DNA of 10,994 bases from contig OMQE01000026.1 of assembly GCA_900313155.1 (NCBI GenBank), positions 1 to 10,994 of the forward strand, read 5' to 3'. Made by a program: the position numbers and the translations under genes. Below are positions 8,049 to 10,994 of this stretch, in pieces. The notes under the pieces were generated by a model that did not search any database, had not been told where the DNA came from, and worked only from the letters and a program-made list of their open reading frames with translations. The DNA is from an uncultured Rhodospirillaceae bacterium (GTDB taxonomy: Bacteria > Pseudomonadota > Alphaproteobacteria > RF32 > CAG-239). Every line of letters starts with the position of its first letter. Position 1 is the first letter of the stretch.

Positions 8049-9173
8049 ATGCCTGAAATAAAAAAACAAAGTGCTTTTAACAAAGCAATGCATAACACTA
8101 ATCAGTGGTTACTGACATACGCCAAAATTATGTGCAACATTTCAAACCAAAAACGGTTGAAAGTTTATCGCAAATTGGCAGCGCTACTACGAAATCGCTT
8201 TTCGTTGATGAATGCGTTAGACATGGTATATAACGGCATTTCGGAAGAAGGACGTAAGCCCAATGATCCGATGGCAATTGCTTTGAGCATGTGGGGGCGC
8301 TCGTTGCAGGAAGGTCACCCATTTTCAGATTGTTTGAAAGGTTGGGCGCCAACGCGCGAGCGACTTATGCTTTCGGTTGGTGACGTGGCCGATTTGGAAA
8401 GCGCGCTTTTGAACCTGATTAAGGTTTCGGAAGGTTCTACCCGTATGATTCGCCCAATTATCAATGCAATTGCGTATCCGGCATTTTTGATGATGATGTC
8501 GGTGCTGATTTTGTATGCCATCGGTGTATATATGGTGCCGCCAATGTTGAGCGCCGCGCCAAATACGGTATGGACGGGAACGGCAAAAAGCCTGATTGAT
8601 TTATCCGAGTGGATTCAGGAGCACTGGAAGTTTGCGTTTTCTATTTTGCCGGCAATAGGTATTCTTATTTATGCAACAATCGGTATTTGGACCGGACAAA
8701 TTCGCGTGAAAATTGACCGTATTCCACCTTGGTCCCTGTATAAAATTTTTACGGGTATTACATGGCTTTTGGCACTTTCAGCGCTGGTTAAAGGTGGGGT
8801 ACCGGTTTCTATTGCCTTAACTTCCTTGCGTAAAGATTCCAGTAAATATTTGAAAGAACGCATTGATGGCGCCTTAATGTTTATCAAAAACGGTGACAAC
8901 TTGGGTCAGGCTTTAGATAAGGCTAATCACGAATTTCCGGATAAGCAGATTATTTCCGATTTGAAAATTTATTCCGAGTTAGATAACTTTGAAGAAGCAT
9001 TGGATAAGTTGGCCAATGAATGGCTGGAAGAGTCGGTTTATGTAATTGAACAAAAAGCGGAAATTATGAATGCCGTGGCGTTGCTTACGGTTTCGGGTAT
9101 TATTGCATGGGCGGTGTTCGGAACCTTTGATATGCAAGACCAAATTACCAGTGCCATGGGCAAAGGAGGGTAG
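8049..9173 (+). CDS. pilR: Inner-membrane platform protein PilR (GspF/T2SF family)
   Basis: Polytopic inner-membrane protein of 374 residues that forms the platform on which pilin subunits are assembled, driven by the ATPase encoded just upstream. It shows the usual duplicated GspF layout: a first cytoplasmic helical domain (about 36-135, with LAALLRNRFSLMNALDMV and an SVGDVADLESAL segment); a transmembrane helix at 144-166; a second at about 195-217; a second cytoplasmic domain (LSALVKGGVPVSIALTSLR, then GDNLGQALDKAN); and a final transmembrane helix near 342-360. The length and three-helix topology are normal for the family. AGGAGG at 8038-8043, overlapping the pilQ stop, gives a strong ribosome site five bases before the ATG. 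The next gene starts one base after its stop, so the two are almost certainly co-translated. Confidence 0.94.
   Translation: MPEIKKQSAFNKAMHNTNQWLLTYAKIMCNISNQKRLKVYRKLAALLRNRFSLMNALDMVYNGISEEGRKPNDPMAIALSMWGRSLQEGHPFSDCLKGWAPTRERLMLSVGDVADLESALLNLIKVSEGSTRMIRPIINAIAYPAFLMMMSVLILYAIGVYMVPPMLSAAPNTVWTGTAKSLIDLSEWIQEHWKFAFSILPAIGILIYATIGIWTGQIRVKIDRIPPWSLYKIFTGITWLLALSALVKGGVPVSIALTSLRKDSSKYLKERIDGALMFIKNGDNLGQALDKANHEFPDKQIISDLKIYSELDNFEEALDKLANEWLEESVYVIEQKAEIMNAVALLTVSGIIAWAVFGTFDMQDQITSAMGKGG
9164..9169 (+). promoter_or_regulatory. Shine-Dalgarno site fixing the pilin-like start
   Basis: AGGAGG inside the end of pilR is followed by five bases and ATG 9175. The frame is open further back into pilR (to about 9070), but only this ATG has a ribosome site. 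It also places the hydrophobic helix near the N-terminus. Confidence 0.8.
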
Positions 9174-9174
9174 T

Positions 9175-9720
9175 ATGAAAATATACTTCAGTGCGGAAGA
9201 TTTTAAAGAAAATATTTGGAAAAGCGTACTACTTTTTTTGGCGCTGATTGTGGCGTTGGTGTGTTTGTTTTATGTTTTTGGTCATAATCCGCACAAAACA
9301 TTGCAGGAAGATATTTTTGCCTCTGCCGGCAAAATCCATAGTTATTACCGCGAGAAACCGGGATATTGGCAACTTTCAACCCAAACGGCCCGAGAAGACA
9401 AATTGATTATGAAAAGTTTGTTGAAGTACAAAGAATATGATATTCAAGTAGGACAGGGACTGGAAGGCGGAAACAGTTTGCCTAGTGATTTAAGCTTTAA
9501 TATTGTCTTGAAGCATTTGAATAAATCAGCCTGCATCAATTTAAGCGAATTGCCGATTGAAAAAAACGCCCAACTTATTTTGCAAAAAATAACCATCATC
9601 AACGAAGTGAACACGACTGAATTTGCGTGGGGCGGAGAAAATAGATTACCAATTGCCAAATATGCCACGCGAGATATATGCCAACCGGCCGAAAATACTC
9701 TTGTTTGGACATTTAACTAA
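9175..9720 (+). CDS. Bitopic type IVb pilin-like protein lacking a prepilin leader
   Basis: 181-residue protein that I cannot assign firmly. It has a short N-terminal segment with Glu12, one transmembrane helix at about 17-35 and a globular domain outside the membrane. The C-terminal half follows the type IVb pilin (PilS/TcpA-like) plan: a strand ending in SACINL with Cys120, a helix or strand (LILQKITIINE), a short insert, then ATRDIC with Cys169 and the end NTLVWTF. This matches the conserved disulfide loop and the terminal hydrophobic strand seen in such pilins. It also occupies the place of pilS in R64, directly after pilR. However, there is no Gly just before the hydrophobic helix and no normal prepilin peptidase site, so it may be an unprocessed minor-pilin-like assembly factor. 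What is visible is the topology and the two cysteines; the pilin relationship is inference. It ends the plus-strand operon and is convergent with the next gene. Confidence 0.7.
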   Translation: MKIYFSAEDFKENIWKSVLLFLALIVALVCLFYVFGHNPHKTLQEDIFASAGKIHSYYREKPGYWQLSTQTAREDKLIMKSLLKYKEYDIQVGQGLEGGNSLPSDLSFNIVLKHLNKSACINLSELPIEKNAQLILQKITIINEVNTTEFAWGGENRLPIAKYATRDICQPAENTLVWTFN

Positions 9721-9773
9721 AATGGCCAAGCGCTATGTTTTTAAGCATTGGAAATCCCGATAACCTCCGATTT

Positions 9774-10553
9774 TTACAAAGACTTCAGGTAATTATAATC
9801 CTCAATTTTGGTATTGCTGTGTTGCTCAATTCCTTTTCCTGTTTCCATTGTAATATAGGCATTGTCATCTGTGAAATCATTTAAAAAATGCTTTAATGGA
9901 AAGTTTCCTTGCCCAAAGTGCAAATGTAAGTCTTGAGCTTTAGCTATATCGCCGTCGCACATATGATAAACAGTCGGATGCAAAGCAAAAAATTCACTTA
10001 GCTGTGTTTCTATATTTTTATGTAAAGTTAAAGCTGCGCAAATTGCATGTGAAAAATCAAAACAAAAACCACACCCGCTCTCGTTCATTATATATGCTAT
10101 TTCCGCAGCAGTATTGCCATGCATCGGAATAGTACCTTCATCTAAATGAGGTAAATTTTCAACCACAATACGGGAATCGTTAAAAAGCTTGAATTGTCTT
10201 ACGGTTTCGTCAATATGTTGTTGTCCGTGTCCGCATCCGGCGTGAACAACAATCGTTTTTGCCTTAAAAATATCAGCTGCTTTTTGTGATATGGCCAAAA
10301 TTTTTCTATTTTGCTGTTCAAGTTCTTTATTTCCGGCATCAAACCCCATTGCGTCATGCGGTGCATGTATTCTTACTTCAATATTTCCGGTTTGTTGCTT
10401 GATTTTTTCTAAATCAGACACGTTAGAATCGGGAACAACCATTAGTTCAATAAACACATCTTTTTTTGCAGACGCAAATTCAGCACATTCCCTTAGTAGC
10501 TCTGGTGTACTATATAAATTTGTGCTGAAAAATTTAAATCCGAATTTTCTCAT
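9774..10553 (-). CDS. TIM-barrel sugar-phosphate isomerase / AP endonuclease-like protein
   Basis: 259-residue protein of the xylose-isomerase-like TIM-barrel superfamily, which includes endonuclease IV and many sugar-phosphate isomerases/epimerases. Candidate metal ligands occur in the expected order at strand ends: H63/H66 (RIHAPHD), H104 (VVHAGCGHG), E132 (VVENLP), D166 and H169 (FCFDFSH), H197 (VYHMCDGD), D208 with H210/H212 (DLHLHFGQG) and E237 (METGKG). This set suggests a working divalent-metal site; the substrate cannot be told from sequence alone. At 259 residues it is slightly short for endonuclease IV (about 280), so an isomerase/epimerase or an uncharacterised hydrolase is as likely. 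ATG 10553 is the only start before an in-frame stop upstream, though no good ribosome site precedes it. It lies 15 bases after the PreA-like gene on the same strand, so the two are probably co-transcribed and this gene may rely on coupling. Confidence 0.82.
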   Translation of the reverse strand: MRKFGFKFFSTNLYSTPELLRECAEFASAKKDVFIELMVVPDSNVSDLEKIKQQTGNIEVRIHAPHDAMGFDAGNKELEQQNRKILAISQKAADIFKAKTIVVHAGCGHGQQHIDETVRQFKLFNDSRIVVENLPHLDEGTIPMHGNTAAEIAYIMNESGCGFCFDFSHAICAALTLHKNIETQLSEFFALHPTVYHMCDGDIAKAQDLHLHFGQGNFPLKHFLNDFTDDNAYITMETGKGIEQHSNTKIEDYNYLKSL

Positions 10554-10568
10554 ATTTTCATGGGTGCT

Positions 10569-10994
10569 TTATTCCATTTTAATGGCTGATTTCGGGCAAA
10601 TGTGCGAACATAGAGAACAACCCACACAAGCATCATGATTAACGATGATGTGTCCGTTATCGAACATCAGGGCGCTGTGTTCCGATTCGTCGCAGATTGT
10701 TACGCATTTACCACACTTAATACAAAGAGTGTCGTCAATATGTGGATAAACTTGCGTAGATTTCGGCAATTTTTCGTGCGTCGATAAGTTGGTAATGGCA
10801 CGGTTTTTCAAACCTGCCGGAGAGTTAAATCCTTTGCTTTCCAAATAGTTCAGAAGTCCCTGTTTCATTGGGCTGACAACAGCATAACCGTTGACCATAA
10901 CCTCGGTACATACCTGCACCACATCTGCACCCACAGTCATATATTCCGCCGCATCGTGCCAATTGGCAATACCGCCAATGCCTAAAATCGGCAA
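10569..10994 (-). CDS. preA: PreA-type dihydropyrimidine dehydrogenase subunit, C-terminal fragment
   Basis: The frame is open at the right edge, so only the last 141 codons are seen; the full-length family is about 410-440 residues. The visible part begins at the end of the FMN-binding TIM barrel, with the phosphate-binding LGIGGIANWHDAAEYMTVGA and DVVQVCTEVM segments. It then gives a ferredoxin-like domain with two [4Fe-4S] motifs, CIKCGKCVTIC and CVGCSLCSHICP, both with intact C-x2-C-x2-C-x3-C spacing. PreA with PreT forms an NAD-dependent dihydropyrimidine dehydrogenase that reduces uracil and thymine in the cytoplasm; related proteins with this fold also exist, so the substrate is not proven. 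The partner preT is not in the window. Translation ends in KSAIKME, 15 bases before the TIM-barrel gene that follows on the same strand. Confidence 0.88.
   Translation of the reverse strand: MPILGIGGIANWHDAAEYMTVGADVVQVCTEVMVNGYAVVSPMKQGLLNYLESKGFNSPAGLKNRAITNLSTHEKLPKSTQVYPHIDDTLCIKCGKCVTICDESEHSALMFDNGHIIVNHDACVGCSLCSHICPKSAIKME

Noticed and set aside
9070..9174. N-terminal extension of the pilin-like frame back into pilR
   Set aside because: No ribosome site at 9070, a long overlap with pilR, and an unlikely Arg/Cys-rich extension; AGGAGG supports ATG 9175.
9726..9751. Imperfect hairpin in the convergent gap (CCAAGC with GCATTGG, one bulged base)
   Set aside because: Six pairs with a bulge, a 13-base loop and no adjoining T-tract on either strand; too weak to call a terminator.
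9752..9775. AAATC / GATTTTT pair before a T-run, possible terminator for the plus-strand operon
   Set aside because: Only five mostly A-T pairs around a 12-base loop; could arise by chance.
10291..10638. 115-codon plus-strand frame opposite the TIM-barrel gene and the preA 3' end
   Set aside because: It spans the junction of two well-supported minus-strand genes and has the Ser/Cys-rich look of an antisense frame.
1..10994. CRISPR arrays, tRNA or rRNA genes, insertion sequences
   Set aside because: No regularly spaced direct repeats, RNA-gene-like segments, transposase or terminal inverted repeats were seen on reading both strands.

Overview
The window holds most of a type IVb pilus assembly operon of the R64 thin-pilus / toxin-coregulated-pilus (TCP) type on the plus strand (left edge to 9720). 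It is followed by two convergent minus-strand metabolic genes (9774 to the right edge). The pilus machinery has an outer-membrane secretin lipoprotein and other lipoprotein signals, so the organism is Gram-negative. The moderate-to-low GC and the gene style would fit an uncultured proteobacterium, possibly a low-GC alphaproteobacterium. That placement is a guess, because no rRNA or other phylogenetic marker is present.

Plus strand, in order: a 5'-truncated acidic protein ending in a degenerate OmpA-like domain (left edge to 1099); a small TcpQ/PilL-type lipoprotein (1142-1870); the secretin lipoprotein, PilN-like (1857-3440); the inner-membrane accessory protein PilO (3463-4710); a greatly enlarged PilP-like protein with a long coiled coil (4700-6325); the assembly ATPase PilQ (6336-8039); the inner-membrane platform PilR (8049-9173); and a 181-residue bitopic protein (9175-9720) whose C-terminal half resembles a type IVb pilin but which lacks a prepilin cleavage motif. 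Genes are separated by 42 bases or less, or overlap by 11-14 bases, and nearly all have a clear Shine-Dalgarno sequence, so this is one transcription unit. Its promoter must lie left of the window.

Expected assembly: the PilN ring in the outer membrane, with the TcpQ-like lipoprotein and perhaps the OmpA-like protein helping to place or stabilise it; PilO and PilP bridging the periplasm; PilQ powering polymerisation from the cytoplasm through PilR. No recognisable major pilin with a prepilin leader, prepilin peptidase, lytic transglycosylase (PilT of R64) or tip adhesin (PilV) is in the window. These may lie upstream or elsewhere.

Minus strand: a 3' fragment of a PreA-type dihydropyrimidine dehydrogenase subunit with two [4Fe-4S] motifs (10569 to the right edge), then after 15 bases a TIM-barrel protein of the sugar-phosphate isomerase / endonuclease IV superfamily (9774-10553). 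They look like an unrelated housekeeping operon, which suggests the pilus locus is chromosomal rather than embedded in a conjugation region. The least expected parts of the window are the coiled-coil expansion of PilP, the pilin-like protein without a prepilin leader, and the OmpA-like protein at the head of the visible operon.
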